Shown here one piece after another: positions 8,709-18,436 of a stretch of 64,000 nt of DNA. The DNA is from Lipingzhangella_A rawalii (GTDB lineage: Bacteria; Actinomycetota; Actinomycetes; Streptosporangiales; Streptosporangiaceae), in assembly GCF_031628175.1 (NCBI RefSeq), contig NZ_JAVLVT010000003.1, forward strand, positions 372,001 to 436,000, read 5' to 3'. Made by a program: the position numbers and the translations under genes. The stretch's first letter is position 1. Each line of letters opens with the position of its first letter. A model generated the notes under the pieces. The model searched no databases. It was not told where the DNA came from and was given only the letters and a program-made list of their open reading frames with translations.

Positions 8709-9932
8709 ATGCCCCCACCACACCCGCGGCGATCGCGCCGCGCCTCCCTCCTGGCTGCCCTGTGCTCCGGTGCCCTCCTGGCCGGGGCCACCATCACCCA
8801 CGCCGCTCCCGCCGCCGCACAGCCGTCCGACGCCGAGTGTTCCCCCAACACGGGTGGAACCGGAGGCCCGTCCTGGACCGATCACGCCGAACTGGAGCGG
8901 GAACTCGACCGGCTAGCCCGACAGCGCTCCGACGTCCTCGACGTGGCGGAGATCGGAACATCCAACCAGGGGCGGGAACTCTGGTCCGTGACCGTGGGCA
9001 GCGGCCCCCGGACGATGCTCGTGGTCAGTGAGATCCACGGCAACGAGAAGTCCGGGACCGAGGCCATCCTCAGCCTGCTGCGCAGCATGTCCGGTAATTC
9101 CCCGCAGGCACGTGAACTCCGTGATCAGGTGACTCTGGTAGCGGTGCCCAAGATGAACCCGGACGGCAGCGAGCTGGACCGGCGCGGCAACGATCGGACC
9201 TGGGACGACGTGGTAGCGGACTTTCCACACCTGGAGGGGGCCGAACCGGCCTGGAACTACTACGATGACGAGCTTCAGGGACACGACTACGCCCAGGCCC
9301 CCGGATTCGACGTCAACCGGGACTTCCACCCCGACCTGGACTACACGCCCCAGGCAGCGGACTTTCCCGGAGAGTCCGCCGAGCCGGGGTGGTACATCCA
9401 ACCCGAGGCGCAGGCCGTCCGGGACCTGTATCAGTCTCTGGACGCGGAGCAGGGCGGCGTCGACGCCTTCGTCGACCTGCACCACCAAGGGCCGTGCTAT
9501 CTCGACGAAGACGGCGAGAACTGGGTGAACATGTCGTTGTCGGCCGACTTCGTGCCCGACCCGAGTACCCCGGAGGGGGCCGACTACGCCGAGTACGCCG
9601 ACGACTTCAACTTCGACCTGTCCCGGCAGCTGAACGTGGCGGCCTACGACGCGCTGGATACTTACGGGAATTCACCGTTCGGCTCCACCACACTGTATCC
9701 GCAGGGGCTCGATCTTCCCGGAACCGCGCTGGGGGCCTTCTCCCTCAACGGCAGTGGTGTTGTGCTGTTCGAGATCCGGGGCCAGACCCAGAGTTGGGGC
9801 GCGCGCCAGCGGGGACAGCTGGTGACCACGGTCGAACGAGGGCTCCAGGGCATGATCAACCAGCTCGCGGACGGGTCGGTGACGGACATCGACCCGGAGC
9901 GTTACCACGACATTCCCGAGACCATGCGCTGA
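8709..9932 (+). CDS. exported zinc carboxypeptidase, M14 family
   Basis: 407 residues from ATG 8709, with GAGGAG at 8698-8703. A twin-arginine/Sec-like signal peptide (RRSRRASLLAALCSGALLAG, then cleavage near AAPAAA) directs export. The M14 site is complete: zinc ligands H and E in EIHGNEKSGTE, the substrate-binding N-R of VNRDF, the third zinc ligand in VDLHHQG, and the general-base Glu in LFEIRG. The mature enzyme is acidic. It removes C-terminal residues from extracellular peptides, probably for nutrition. It stands alone and is followed by a strong hairpin. Confidence 0.92.
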   Translation: MPPPHPRRSRRASLLAALCSGALLAGATITHAAPAAAQPSDAECSPNTGGTGGPSWTDHAELERELDRLARQRSDVLDVAEIGTSNQGRELWSVTVGSGPRTMLVVSEIHGNEKSGTEAILSLLRSMSGNSPQARELRDQVTLVAVPKMNPDGSELDRRGNDRTWDDVVADFPHLEGAEPAWNYYDDELQGHDYAQAPGFDVNRDFHPDLDYTPQAADFPGESAEPGWYIQPEAQAVRDLYQSLDAEQGGVDAFVDLHHQGPCYLDEDGENWVNMSLSADFVPDPSTPEGADYAEYADDFNFDLSRQLNVAAYDALDTYGNSPFGSTTLYPQGLDLPGTALGAFSLNGSGVVLFEIRGQTQSWGARQRGQLVTTVERGLQGMINQLADGSVTDIDPERYHDIPETMR

Positions 9933-9938
9933 GATCGA

Positions 9939-9988
9939 CCCCGGTTCCGGCTCCGGCATCGGTGTCCGTGCCGGAGCCGGAACCGGGG
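9939..9988. terminator. 20 bp perfect-stem hairpin, transcription terminator
   Basis: Arms 9939-9958 (begins CCCCGGTTCC) and 9969-9988 are perfectly complementary over 20 bp around a 10-base loop. It starts 6 bases after the carboxypeptidase stop. There is no T-tract. Confidence 0.75.
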
Positions 9989-10050
9989 CGCTGGCGTGGG
10001 TGCGGCTGGGGTGGTAATGGCATCTGGGGGTGCTCCCCCAGGCCACAGGG

Positions 10051-10094
10051 GCCAGGAAAGGCCGATGGGAGCCCGAAAAGGTCGATGGGGGTGG
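10051..10094 (+). repeat. short dispersed motif GGAAAGGCCGATGGG (copy 1)
   Basis: The segment contains GGAAAGGCCGATGGGAGC and then GAAAAGGTCGATGGGGG, two imperfect units. The same motif recurs at 21737-21786 and, inverted, at 48630-48651. It lies between the convergent carboxypeptidase and purC genes. Confidence 0.5.
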
Positions 10095-10181
10095 CTTGTG
10101 GGTGGCAGCGGGCCGGGCCGCGACCGGTCCGACGAGTCGTCGGGGTGGGTCGCGGCATCCGGTTCCGTGGGTACCCCGGTG

Positions 10182-11015
10182 TCAGCCCTGCCAGGGTCGT
10201 CCCGTGATGCGTTCGTAGGCGTCCAGGTACCGCTCCCGGGTGGCGGTGACCACGTCCGCGGGAATCTCCGGTCCCGGCGGGGTGCGGTCCCAGTCGGTGA
10301 GGGTGGCCGACCAGTCCCGCAGAAACTGCTTGTCCAGGGACTCCTGGGCACGTCCCGGCTGGTACTGCACGGCCGGCCAGAACCGGGAGGAGTCCGGGGT
10401 TAGGACCTCGTCGGCGAGCACCAGGGAGCCGTCGGCGGCCCGCCCGAACTCCAGCTTGGTGTCGGCGATAATGATGCCGCGCTGTGCGGCGAGTTCGGAT
10501 CCGCGGCGGTAGATCTCCAGGGTAGTCTCACGCAGGTATGTAGCGGTGTCCCATCCGATTTCGGCGGCGACGTCGTCGAAGCTGATGAAGGCGTCATGGC
10601 CTTCGGTAGCCTTGGTGGTCGGGGTGAAGATGGGTTCCGGTAGCTGGTCGGCCTCCACCAGTCCGTCCGGGAGTTTCACCCCGGAGACCGTGCCCTGTTT
10701 CTGGTACTCGGCCAGCCCGAGCCCGGTGAGGTAGCCGCGCGCGATGAACTCCACGGGGAGCATCTCCAGACGGCGGCAGCGGATGGCGCGCCCTGCCCAC
10801 TGTTCGGGAACGTCGGTGGAGATAACGTGGTTGGGGATCACGTCGGCGAGCTGCTCGAACCACCACAGGGAGAGCTGGGTCAGCACCGCGCCCTTGTCCG
10901 GGATCGGGGTGGGGAGCACCACGTCGTAGACGCTGACGCGGTCGGAGGTGACGAGGATCAGGTCCGCCCCGTCGGCGTAGACGTCACGGACCTTGCCGGA
11001 GTGAACGAGTTGCAC
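10182..11015 (-). CDS. purC: phosphoribosylaminoimidazole-succinocarboxamide synthase (SAICAR synthetase)
   Basis: 277 residues from GTG 11015, chosen because the family begins a few residues before HSGKVRDVY; AGGG lies 6 bases upstream. Motifs: KVRDVYADG (ATP loop), SDRVSVYDVVLPTPIPDKG, and IIIADTKLEFG (catalytic and Mg region). It joins CAIR and aspartate with ATP in de novo purine synthesis, in the cytoplasm. No other pur gene is adjacent within the window. Confidence 0.95.
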   Translation of the reverse strand: MQLVHSGKVRDVYADGADLILVTSDRVSVYDVVLPTPIPDKGAVLTQLSLWWFEQLADVIPNHVISTDVPEQWAGRAIRCRRLEMLPVEFIARGYLTGLGLAEYQKQGTVSGVKLPDGLVEADQLPEPIFTPTTKATEGHDAFISFDDVAAEIGWDTATYLRETTLEIYRRGSELAAQRGIIIADTKLEFGRAADGSLVLADEVLTPDSSRFWPAVQYQPGRAQESLDKQFLRDWSATLTDWDRTPPGPEIPADVVTATRERYLDAYERITGRPWQG

Positions 11016-12135
11016 GGTTAACCCTGGTTCCTTGTTGTCTCGGGCAGCGTTGGTGGCGGGCGGAACACACCGGCGGCGACGGCCTGCGTCCGCCCGCAGG
11101 ATGCCATGACCAGTCTCGATGATGGCAGAACCGTTCGAGTCCCCGGATCCCTGGATTCGCTCCTCCGGGGGTAAGCAGGGGAAGGCCGGAGGCCAGTCCG
11201 GGGGCACGACGGGCGTTCAGGCGGGTGGCCACCCCGTCCCCGGTCCCGCCCCGGTCCCGAGGGCCGCCGTGCCGGGAAGTGTGTTTCCCCCGGGTAGCGG
11301 GATGCGTTCCCCGGCCACCGCGCCCTGCACCCTTGCGCTGGCCGTCGTGGGGGGAGCGCCACAGCATGCTGCCGCAGCGCGCCCTGCAACCCTCCGTTGG
11401 CCGTCGTGCGGGGGAGCGCCCCCAGGGCGCGACGCCGCCGGCGGCCGACACGGCGCGCACCCCTAACCACCCACCGGAACCACGACATCCGCGGGCACCC
11501 CACGGCCCCCGCACCCTGCACCCTTGCGCTGGCCGTCGTGCGGGGGAGCGCCCCCAGGGCGCGACGCCGCCGGCGGCCGACACGGCGCGCACCCCTAACC
11601 AACCACCGCCACCACACCACCCCGGGGGGCCAAAGTTCACGACACCAAGCCCTGGCCCAACCCACCATCAGCAGACCCCCACCACCACGGCCCCCACACC
11701 GCCTGCGGGCACACCACCACCCATGCCCCACTGCCCCGGAGCGTGGGAAAGAACACCGCACCCCCGGCGCGGACCTGGCCCGACGGCACACGGACCACCC
11801 CGGCCCCACCACCCCCGGAGGGAAGAGGCCGGGACTGTGGCCCCGGCAAGCACCACCCCGCACCCGCCGACCCGACCGCCGGCAGCGTCGGACGCCCTCC
11901 GCCGCACCACGGCCAACGGAGACGGGGCGGCCTCGGGGATGGTGCCACCGGGGGAGCGCTGCCCCATGGCCCACAGGGTGGGTGCGGGTGGTGCCCTCGG
12001 GCCTCGCCTGGGCGGATCGGCGCGCATCGGCGCAGCCAGCAGCCCCCTTCGACATCGGGGGTTCCTGTCCTGCTGCCATGCCCACCGAGGCTGTCCGACC
12101 AGCACCCCGACCCGGAGCCCTTCCACATGACACGT
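11016..12135. other. large gene-free gap with degenerate repeats
   Basis: 1.1 kb with very skewed composition (C-rich on the + strand). Long frames exist on both strands but overlap each other and the flanking genes, and encode Pro/Arg/Gly-rich nonsense. The identifiable content is the dispersed hairpin repeat at 11340-11605. The stretch after 11600 resembles the reverse complement of bases around 32270-32340, so it is a degenerate copy of the same intergenic material. Confidence 0.6.
11340..11605 (+). repeat. dispersed double-hairpin repeat, tandem copies (cluster 1)
   Basis: Two near-identical copies start at 11399 and 11531 (period 132 bases), and a diverged partial copy starts at 11340. 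Each core begins GGCCGTCGTGCGGGGG and contains two hairpins: GCGCCC-CCA-GGGCGC, and the perfect palindrome GCCGCCGGCGGC. Between cores is a conserved link (CCCCTAACCACCCACCGG). Inverted copies lie at 31571, 31696 and 53973. Confidence 0.85.
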
Positions 12136-14568
12136 CTAGGACGGGGTGTCGGTCTCGGTGGCCGGTCGGGTGCCACTGTTCCGGAGTGCCTGGGCCAGCC
12201 GGTCTCCCTCCACATCCACGTTTGGCAGGATGCGGTCCAGCCACCGCGGTAGCCACCAGGCGGCGCCGCCGAACATCGCCATCACGGCGGGGACCAGCGT
12301 CATACGGACGAGGATCGCGTCCAGGAACACGCCCGCGGCCAGGGCGAAGGCGATCGGTTGGATCATCGTGCTGTCGCCCCACACGAAGAACCCGAAAACC
12401 GCGATCATGATGAACGCGGCCACGGCCACCACCCGTGCGGCCTGCCGGTAACCGGTGACGATGGCTCCCTGCGCGTCGCCGGTACGGATGTAGTCCTCGC
12501 GCATCCGGGAGACGAGGAACATCTCGTAGTCCATCGCGAGCCCGAACATCAGGGCGATCACCAGGATTGGCATGAACGAGATCAGGCTGTCCGTCGTGAT
12601 CAGCCCCAGCGCGTCGGCACCGTAGCCCCACTGGAAGACCACCACGGTCGCCCCGAGCGCCGCCATGGAGCTCAGGGCGAAGCTCAGCGCCGTCTTGATC
12701 GGCACCAGGATCGAGCGGAACACCAACACCAGCAGGATCAGTGCGAGCCCGACCACCACCGAAAGGAACACGGGCATTGCATCTCCCAGACGTTCGGAGA
12801 TGTCGATACTCATGGCGGTGGGGCCGGTCACCGACAGGGTCACCGGTTCGGCAGTGATCTCCGTGGGGTCGAGCGCGCGAATGTCGTGCAGCAGGGCCTC
12901 GGTGTCCGGGGCGGTGGGGCCCGACTCCGGGATCACGGTGAGGACCGCGGTGTCTGCGTTGCCGTCGCCGCCGTTGTCGTCGTCGTTGAGCGTGGCGGGT
13001 AGGACCTCGTGGACCTGGGGTAGGTCCGCGACGTGCTCGGCCACGTCGTCGGTGGCCTCGTCCGGGGACGTGGCCTGTGCCAGGTCCACGGCCACCGAGA
13101 GGGGAGCGTTGTAGCCCTCCCCGAGGCCGTCGGTGATGGCCTCGTAGGCGGCGCGCTGGGTGTTGTCGGGAGGATTGGCCTCACCGGTGGGAAGCGCCAG
13201 GTGCAGGTCACGCATCGGGATGAGCAGGGTCACCAGGATGCTCAGGACCGCAACGACGGGAAGTACCGGTCGCTTCACCATCAGGCGAACCCAGCGGGCC
13301 CCCAGCGTGTTCTCGCTGGTGACGGCGCGTTCCGCGCGGCGCCCCAGGACCGGCAGACGCCCGGCCATGGTCGAGCCGCGGGTGATGGCGAACAGGGCCG
13401 GAAGCAGGGTGAGGACGACGAGGACCACCACAGTCACCGTGAACGCGGCCGCGATGCCCATGATGGTGAGGAACGGAATCTGGATCACGGCCAGGCCCAG
13501 GAGCGCCACCACGTTGGTGACTCCGGCGAAGACGACGGCGCTTCCGGCCGTTCCCACAGCCCAGGCCGTCGCCTCCTGGGGTTCGGTTCCCGCGGCGCGT
13601 AGCTGTCGGTAGCGGGCGAGCAGGAACAGCGAATAGTCGATGCCCAGGGCGAGGCCCAGCATGAGGGCCAAGATCGGGGCGGTACTGGACAGGTCTATGA
13701 AGCCGGTGGCGATGTACACACCGGCGATTCCAGCACCAACCCCGGCTGTGGCCGCGACAATCGGCAGCCCGGCCGCGACCAGCGCTCCGAAGTTGACCGC
13801 GAGCAGGACGAGGGCCACGACCACCCCGGCGGCCTCGGCCCCGTCGATCTGGTCCACCTCGGCGGCGTCGATGGGGGCGCCGGTGAAGTTGACGTCCAGG
13901 CCCTCGTCGGTCGCCGGACCAACGGTACGCATGAGTTCGGTGACCTGGTCGGGTCCGATCTCGCCGTCGGGCTCATCGAAGCGGACCTGGGCCACGGCCG
14001 TCTCTCGGTCTTCGGCGGCGTAGGGGAGCTCCTCCAGGATCTCGTCCACGTCGAGGTCGGGGACCTCGGCGCGGGCTTCCTCCTGGGCTTCCTCGACCAG
14101 CAGCTCACGTTCCCACTCGGGAACGAGTGTCTCGGGGACCCCGGCGAGCTCGTTCTCGACCTGGGTTCTGGCCTGCTCTTCGGCTTCGGTGATCCCCTCG
14201 GCGCGTTCCTCCTGGGCGTCGCGCAGTCCCTGGAACGGGTCGGTGGTGGACTCCACGCCGGTGACCTGCTCGTACTCGTCGAGGGTTCCGGAGATGGCGT
14301 CCAGATAGCGCTCCGAGGTGAGGTCCTGCCCGTCCGGCGCCTGGAAGGTGACCTGGACGACTCCGCCGCTCTCGTCCGGGAACCGCTCCTCCAGCAGGTC
14401 GATGGTGTCCTGTGACTCTGTTCCCGGGATCGCGAACGAGTCGTCCGTGGGCTCCTGGAACACGAGCGCACCCAGACCGAGGGTGGCCAGGACGAGCAGC
14501 CACACCGAGAGCACAGTCCAGCGTCGTCGGAACGAGATGCGCCCGAGCCGGTAGAGGAGCTTGGCCAC
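12136..14568 (-). CDS. MMPL-family RND transporter
   Basis: 810 residues from GTG 14568, with AAGGGGG about 8 bases upstream. The layout is that of MMPL proteins: one N-terminal helix, a large extracytoplasmic domain (residues about 45-235), six helices, a second outer domain, and six more helices. Conserved features include ALGIDYSLFLLARYR and GLAMDYEMFLVSRMRED, the proton-relay Asp-Tyr pairs. Such transporters export lipids, polyketides or drugs using the proton gradient. No TetR or biosynthetic gene is immediately attached. Confidence 0.92.
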   Translation of the reverse strand: MAKLLYRLGRISFRRRWTVLSVWLLVLATLGLGALVFQEPTDDSFAIPGTESQDTIDLLEERFPDESGGVVQVTFQAPDGQDLTSERYLDAISGTLDEYEQVTGVESTTDPFQGLRDAQEERAEGITEAEEQARTQVENELAGVPETLVPEWERELLVEEAQEEARAEVPDLDVDEILEELPYAAEDRETAVAQVRFDEPDGEIGPDQVTELMRTVGPATDEGLDVNFTGAPIDAAEVDQIDGAEAAGVVVALVLLAVNFGALVAAGLPIVAATAGVGAGIAGVYIATGFIDLSSTAPILALMLGLALGIDYSLFLLARYRQLRAAGTEPQEATAWAVGTAGSAVVFAGVTNVVALLGLAVIQIPFLTIMGIAAAFTVTVVVLVVLTLLPALFAITRGSTMAGRLPVLGRRAERAVTSENTLGARWVRLMVKRPVLPVVAVLSILVTLLIPMRDLHLALPTGEANPPDNTQRAAYEAITDGLGEGYNAPLSVAVDLAQATSPDEATDDVAEHVADLPQVHEVLPATLNDDDNGGDGNADTAVLTVIPESGPTAPDTEALLHDIRALDPTEITAEPVTLSVTGPTAMSIDISERLGDAMPVFLSVVVGLALILLVLVFRSILVPIKTALSFALSSMAALGATVVVFQWGYGADALGLITTDSLISFMPILVIALMFGLAMDYEMFLVSRMREDYIRTGDAQGAIVTGYRQAARVVAVAAFIMIAVFGFFVWGDSTMIQPIAFALAAGVFLDAILVRMTLVPAVMAMFGGAAWWLPRWLDRILPNVDVEGDRLAQALRNSGTRPATETDTPS

Positions 14569-14896
14569 GGGAGGGACCCCCTTGGGTGGATAGCGGTGTG
14601 CGGCGCAGTCGTCCGGGGCGCGGTGCGCGGACCGCGGACGTCAGCTCACCCCACGAGAGTGAACGGTGTAAACCATCGTATCCACGACGAACTGGGACAG
14701 ACGGGTGCAGGTCTGGAATCGTGGCGAAGGCCACTCACCACGGGGTTTTCGTCGAAGCTGGTCCCCGGTCCTCGGGCTGCGGGGAGGATTCCCCTGCCCG
14801 CTGGGGCGCGTCGTCCCCGGGAACGGGGGTGAGGTCGCTATGCGCGGCCGTGCCCTCGCGCCGTGGTCCTGGCGCGAGGGCAGCTGTCTCGGGTGT

Positions 14897-16561
14897 TCAG
14901 GCGGGTGTTGGGTGCTGGACTGCGCTGGGTGCCGGTGCGGCGGGGTATTCGGTTGCGTCACCGTGTTCGTCGTCGGGAACCGTGTTGGTCTCCTCCTGGG
15001 AGGTGTCGTCCTGGGAGGCACCGTTGTGGGTGCGGTCGTCCAGGGCGATGTGGCGCAGCCGCACGGCCACCAGCACCGCCACCGCAAGCAGGAGTAGCGC
15101 GGCGAAGGCGTATCCGGCCTGGACCCCGGTCGTGAACGCGTCCCGTGCCGCGTTCACCAGTGCCGGGCCGGCGGGAGCGGGAAGCTGGTCGGCGACGCTG
15201 ACCGCACCACCGATGCTTTCGCCCGCCCGGTCCACCGTGCTGTCGGTGACGCCCTGCGGGGCGGAACGGTCCAGACCCCAGCGGTAGATGGCGGCTGCCA
15301 TGCTGCCCATGAATGCCAAGCTCAACGCGTTGCCCAGGCCTCCACCCACATCCGCCATTCCGGCGGCCGAACCCGCGTGGCGTTCGGGGACAGCGCCCAC
15401 GATCATGTTGTAGCCGAGTGTGAACAGGGGGCCCGCGGCCAGTGCGATCACCGTGGCCCCGGCGATCAGGGCTCCGGTCCCGGCACGGTCGGCCAGCAGT
15501 GCCACGGCCAGGGCCCCGGCCGCGGCGACAGCCATACCGGCACTCATCACGTAGGCGGGACGCATCCAGCGGGTCAGCACCGGGCCGAGCATGCCGCCGA
15601 CCACCGAGGCCAGCGCCGGGATCAGCAGTAGGAGGCCCGCCTGGCCGGGCGAGATTCCCCGCACCGATTGCAGGAACTGCGCGAGCAGCATGTCCGTGCC
15701 ACCGATTCCCAGAAGCAACAGCAACAACGCCAGCAGAGCCGCACCGAAGCCGGGCGTACGGAACAGCCGCAGGTCCAGCAGCGGGTCGTCCAGACGCAGC
15801 TGACGGCGGACGAACATCGTGCCCAGGATCAGGCCGGAGGCGACGCTGAGGAGGTAGGGCCAGATGGGGGTGTCGCCGCCGCTCGCCTGGATGTCGGCGA
15901 TCTCCTGGAGTCCGAAGATCACCGCGACGATGGCGGACAGCGACAACAGTACGCTGCGTGCGTCGACCCGGCCCGTGGCCTCGGCGGGCGGTGCGGGCAG
16001 CAGCGGCAAGGCGAGCAGAACCAGTGCGGCGACCGGCACGTTGACCAGAAACACCGAGCCCCACCAGAAGTACTCCAGCAGCACACCACCCAGTGGGGGG
16101 CCCAGCGCCATACCCGCGGAGAAGGAGCTCATGATGACCGCGACCGCGACGGCGAACTGCCGCGCGTTGGGAAACATCGGCCGCAGCAGCATCATGGTTG
16201 CGGGCATCACGGTTGCCTCCGCCGAGCCGAGCAGGGCGCGCATCGCGATCAGGGCCTCGGGGGAGGGGGCGAAGGCCGCGGCCAGGGAGGCGGATCCGTA
16301 GACCGACAAGCCCACTGCCAGCAGTCGCCGCGCTCCGAGTCGGCTGGCGACCCGTCCCATGGTGAGGGCGAACCCAACGGCGAGGAACATGCCCACGTGC
16401 AGAATCCACAGCAGCTGCGTGCTGCCCGGGGACAGGTCACCGGCGATGCTGGGCAGGGCCAGGAACAACACCGTCATGTCGGTGGCGACCATCACCAGGG
16501 GGAGCGTCAGCACGGCCAGGCCCAGCCAGGCCCGGCCCGTCGCGTGGTCAGTGACTGACAT
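14897..16561 (-). CDS. MFS multidrug exporter, DHA2 (14-TM, EmrB/QacA type)
   Basis: 554 residues from ATG 16561; AAGGA lies 6 bases upstream. There are 14 predicted helices, with the motif A region GRVASRLGARRLLAVGL and the motif C region FSAGMALGPPLGGVLLEYF. TDMTVLFLALPSIAGDL at the N-terminus is typical of DHA2 drug:proton antiporters. It is separated from the TetR regulator at 17609 by about 1 kb of gene fragments, so the exporter and the regulator may once have framed a small gene cluster. Substrate unknown. Confidence 0.92.
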   Translation of the reverse strand: MSVTDHATGRAWLGLAVLTLPLVMVATDMTVLFLALPSIAGDLSPGSTQLLWILHVGMFLAVGFALTMGRVASRLGARRLLAVGLSVYGSASLAAAFAPSPEALIAMRALLGSAEATVMPATMMLLRPMFPNARQFAVAVAVIMSSFSAGMALGPPLGGVLLEYFWWGSVFLVNVPVAALVLLALPLLPAPPAEATGRVDARSVLLSLSAIVAVIFGLQEIADIQASGGDTPIWPYLLSVASGLILGTMFVRRQLRLDDPLLDLRLFRTPGFGAALLALLLLLLGIGGTDMLLAQFLQSVRGISPGQAGLLLLIPALASVVGGMLGPVLTRWMRPAYVMSAGMAVAAAGALAVALLADRAGTGALIAGATVIALAAGPLFTLGYNMIVGAVPERHAGSAAGMADVGGGLGNALSLAFMGSMAAAIYRWGLDRSAPQGVTDSTVDRAGESIGGAVSVADQLPAPAGPALVNAARDAFTTGVQAGYAFAALLLLAVAVLVAVRLRHIALDDRTHNGASQDDTSQEETNTVPDDEHGDATEYPAAPAPSAVQHPTPA

Positions 16562-16675
16562 TGCACATCCTTCGCGTTGGTGGTCGGGGCGCACGGCGCG
16601 ACACCGCACCGATCTCGTGCGGACCGTCGCTGCACCGGTCATCACCGGCACCACGAAACTAGAAGTTAAATCAAG

Positions 16676-17022
16676 CTTTAAGTCAATCCCGTGGTCGGCG
16701 CCGGTCTCGCTGCCGTGTGCGCCGGAATTCGAACGCGGCGGACATCCCCTCCGGCACCTACCGCGGCCCAGCCGCGGTCGGTGCGTAGCAGCGACTCGGC
16801 GTGCTCCGCGGGAAAGAACACGCCGCCGCCGTAGACGCGGGCAACCGGGAACAGGTCGATCACCATCGCGGTGACGACGCCGAAGGTACCCTTGCTGCTG
16901 TAGAACACCAGCGGATCGCCGTCGCGGTGGTCCAGGTGCCATACACGGCCGAAGAAGAGCACGTGGTCTCCGGCGAGGACACTGATGCCGTAGTGGCCGG
17001 TGCGGTGCAGCAGGGTGGTCAT
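16676..17022 (-). pseudogene. chimeric fragment: flavin reductase middle part fused to FAD-oxidoreductase piece
   Basis: The frame is open for 114 codons but is a patchwork. It begins with a flavin-reductase-like segment (GHYGISVLAGDHVLFFGRV, then DGDPLVFYSSKG) from which the segment normally between the ISVLA and DHVLF blocks is missing. It then switches into GTFGVVTAMVIDLFPVARVY and GGGVFFPAEHAESLL, which resembles a berberine-bridge-like FAD-linked oxidoreductase. Neither half can be a complete domain. Most likely non-functional debris joined by deletion. Confidence 0.6.
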
Positions 17023-17046
17023 ACGCGGTATGCGTTCCCAGCGACA

Positions 17047-17195
17047 TCACGACCAGGGCGGTTTCCGGGATACGGACAGGAACCCGCTAACGGTCATGGC
17101 GTGAACGCCTTCGTCGGTGCGTGTGGTGACCAGAGGACGCCGGTGGCGAATCGGCCCATCGTGCGGCGGAACTCCTGTGGGTCGGGCCTCACCGC
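17047..17195 (-). pseudogene. flavin reductase-like N-terminal fragment with frameshift
   Basis: Two frames together give the start of a flavin reductase (DIM6/NTAB) domain: EFRRTMGRFATGV in one frame (about 17137-17190), then LVTTRTDEGVHAMTVSGFLS and SVSRKPPW in another (about 17050-17137). The sequence then breaks off and resumes with a deletion in the next fragment downstream. These enzymes supply reduced FMN/FAD to two-component monooxygenases. Confidence 0.65.
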
Positions 17196-17224
17196 GGCCG
17201 CGGGGTGGGAGGCGGCGAGGTACT

Positions 17225-17600
17225 CGACGCAGCCCAGCAGGGAGGGTGACCTCCTCACCCGCGAGGATGCGCCGCACGACCCGGTCCAGGGTCGCCGACA
17301 GCAAGGCGCCGTCCCCACAACCCGAACCGCCGTAGACCCCGGCAAAGCGCAGCGCGGTCACCGTAAGGCCGTTGCCGGCGGTGAAGGTGCGGGCGAGTGT
17401 TTCGCCCGCGAGCTTGCTGGCTCCGTACAACGATCCGGGGTTTCCCGCCCGCTCCTCGGGAACGGGCAGGCGCGGACCAGTTGTAGACGGCCAGGCTGCT
17501 GGCGAGGACGACGCGGGGCACCGCGCACCGGCGGGCACACTCCAGCACCGAGATCGTGCCCGTAACGTTCACACCCACCGCCAGTGGCGACGCGCCGCGC
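17225..17600 (-). pseudogene. NAD-dependent epimerase/dehydratase fragment, frameshifted
   Basis: Recognisable blocks of an extended short-chain dehydrogenase lie in two frames: NVTGTISVLECARRCAVPRV and VLASSLAVYNWSAP (17578-17465), then GSLYGASKLAGETLARTF with the catalytic Y-x3-K pattern, and RFAGVYGG (about 17450-17330). The N-terminal Rossmann glycine motif and the C-terminus are missing. It is a decayed nucleotide-sugar epimerase relative. Confidence 0.7.
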
Positions 17601-17608
17601 CGTGGAGC

Positions 17609-18262
17609 TCAGGAACCGCTGTCCACGGACCAGCATTCCACGGCGGTGACGAGGGTTTCGAGCGTGTCCTCGATCCGCTGTAGGTCGACACCTGCGACAT
17701 CACGCTGGTAGGTGACGAGTGTCGCGGTCAGCGGCGCCAGCAACGCGTCGGCCATCACATGGGCGTCGATGTCACGACTAGCCTGCCTCAGCAGGCTACT
17801 GACGTGGGCGTGGTGGAGGCGGTAGGCGCCCGCCGTGAACCGGGCGTGTGGCTTGTTGGTCTCGGCGGTGAGAAGCAGCTGCCCCTGACGCGCCACCCGG
17901 CGCAGTAGCTCGCGTAGGAACGCGCGCAGCCGCTCGAAGGGGGCGACGCCGGGTCCCAGCGGGGGTGGTCCGCTGATCACCGCGGACTGTAGGGAACGTT
18001 CCTCCTTGTCGAGGAGCGCGAGCGCCAGCCCGCCCTGGCTGCCGAACCGGCGGTACAGCGTGCCGATACCGACGCCTGCCGCCGCGGCCACGTTCTCCAT
18101 CGCCAACCCGTCGGGGCCGTCCGTGTCAAGGATCCGCGCCGCCGCGTCGAGTATGCGCCGCCGGTTGCGCGCCGCGTCGGCACGCTCGGTCGGGGGACGG
18201 TCGAACAACGGCAGCTCGGTGCGGAGCTGTTGGTGCAACGCTGCCTGGTCATCCTCCTGCAT
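17609..18262 (-). CDS. TetR-family transcriptional regulator
   Basis: 217 residues from ATG 18262; GGAGG lies 8 bases upstream. The N-terminal helix-turn-helix (residues about 30-80) reads RRRILDAAARILDTDG, MENVAAAAGVGIGTLYRRFG. The C-terminal ligand domain (TETNKPHARF, then YRLHHAHVSSLL) is like the SbtR subgroup that guards exporters or oxidoreductases. It is divergent from the monooxygenase-like frame at 18437, with a perfect palindromic operator between. It appears intact although its neighbours are decayed. Confidence 0.92.
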   Translation of the reverse strand: MQEDDQAALHQQLRTELPLFDRPPTERADAARNRRRILDAAARILDTDGPDGLAMENVAAAAGVGIGTLYRRFGSQGGLALALLDKEERSLQSAVISGPPPLGPGVAPFERLRAFLRELLRRVARQGQLLLTAETNKPHARFTAGAYRLHHAHVSSLLRQASRDIDAHVMADALLAPLTATLVTYQRDVAGVDLQRIEDTLETLVTAVECWSVDSGS

Positions 18263-18372
18263 GCGCTCACCCTCCTCGCCTTCGGACACCACCGGGCGCG
18301 CGGCGACGGATACAGCGTAGTGGAACCCCTTCCAGTTGGCTTGCCCGAACGCCCCGGCCGACGCTAGCGTAA

Positions 18373-18392
18373 AATCGGAACCAATTCCGATT
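18373..18392. promoter_or_regulatory. TetR operator, 8-4-8 inverted repeat
   Basis: AATCGGAA-CCAA-TTCCGATT is a perfect inverted repeat in the divergent intergenic region between the TetR gene and the frame at 18437. A further half-site TTCCGA follows at 18399-18404. Position and form are those of an autoregulatory TetR operator; binding is inferred. Confidence 0.75.
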
Positions 18393-18436
18393 ACACGTTC
18401 CGAGATTGTGCAACGACAGTACGGAGTAGAGAAGCC

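Noticed and set aside
11018..12631. 537-codon frame across the repeat gap and into the MMPL gene
   Set aside because: Overlaps the MMPL gene out of frame and is made of translated repeats; no ribosome site.
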